DNA of 64,000 nt, taken from NCBI GenBank assembly GCA_009845425.1, contig VXZQ01000007.1, forward strand, positions 186,001-250,000, in the 5' to 3' direction. The stretch's first letter is position 1, and each line of letters starts with the position of its first letter. The stretch comes from Holophagales bacterium (lineage in GTDB: Bacteria; Acidobacteriota; Thermoanaerobaculia; Multivoradales; Multivoraceae). Shown piece by piece: positions 63,909 through 64,000 of this stretch. The position numbers and the translations under genes are program-made. The notes under the pieces are model-generated. The model did no database searches, was not told the DNA's origin, and worked only from the letters and a program-made list of their open reading frames with translations.

Positions 63909-64000
63909 TCAAGCGATCCCGGATGGGAACTCCTCGAGGAACCAGAACTCGCCGTCGATCGCGCCGGCTTCCTCTCCGACCGCGGCGGCCTCCGGCGTCG
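63909..64000 (-). CDS. C-terminal end of a gene entering from the right (partial)
   Basis: On the minus strand an open frame with strong G/C third positions enters at 64000 and ends at TGA 63909: TPEAAAVGEEAGAIDGEFWF then LEEFPSGIA. Only 29 residues are visible, so no family can be named. The gap 63781-63908 up to the antitoxin probably holds the antitoxin promoter; no specific boxes were recognised. Confidence 0.45.
   Translation of the reverse strand, partial: TPEAAAVGEEAGAIDGEFWFLEEFPSGIA

Overview
The window is a high-GC bacterial chromosome segment, most likely from an Acidobacteriota member. The evidence is an array of VWFA-related proteins of the type described from Acidobacteria, a large TonB-dependent receptor with a carboxypeptidase-regulatory-like N-terminus, CRTAC1/ASPIC-UnbV and TPR secreted proteins, and many secreted orphan families. 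The lineage is inferred from gene content only. No rRNA, tRNA, CRISPR array, integrase or insertion sequence was recognised.

Layout. (1) 1-6147, minus strand: three tandem paralogues of an uncharacterised secreted protein, a two-subunit Rieske ring-hydroxylating oxygenase and a molybdopterin-binding-domain protein. (2) 6198-15396, plus: an M20 amidohydrolase, then an RND efflux operon (one adaptor lipoprotein, two permeases). (3) 15483-19716, plus: a promoter and leader, a 1057-residue TonB-dependent receptor, and a lower-GC patch with very small ORFs. (4) 19845-32792, minus: an apparent operon of a small conserved protein, a DUF1761 membrane protein, a CRTAC1-like lipoprotein, a TPR protein and six tandem VWFA-related genes, the last one decayed. 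(5) 32846-43434: an inverted repeat, then a redox/catabolic island. It holds a Tat-exported TPP enzyme coupled to a cytochrome c, a penicillin-acylase-family Ntn hydrolase, a divergent TonB receptor, a DUF1080 lipoprotein, a single-chain Rieske-TPP enzyme fusion and a methionine aminopeptidase. (6) 43449-52000: a secreted orphan, a CoA-transferase, heme A synthase with heme O synthase, and on the minus strand an LLM oxidoreductase, a Nudix hydrolase and a CoA-transferase whose catalytic Asp position is His. (7) 52059-54802: UDP-glucose dehydrogenase with UDP-glucuronate decarboxylase (UDP-xylose supply) and a SEC-C protein. (8) 54882-61622: a polyhydroxyalkanoate locus (SDR dehydrogenase, MaoC hydratase, PhaR, operator, phasin, short PhaE-like subunit, PhaC, GNAT, acyl-CoA ligase). 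(9) 61619-64000: a BCCT transporter, a RelE/Phd toxin-antitoxin pair and a partial gene.

The most unusual content is region 5, where two different TPP-dependent decarboxylase-like enzymes each have a dedicated electron carrier: one is fused to a Rieske ferredoxin domain, the other is exported and translationally coupled to a c-type cytochrome. Three genes (at about 28791, 61619 and 63526) appear to start with CTG, in each case inside a CTGA sequence. Because of this the RelE toxin has no ATG, GTG or TTG start in its conserved N-terminal two-thirds.
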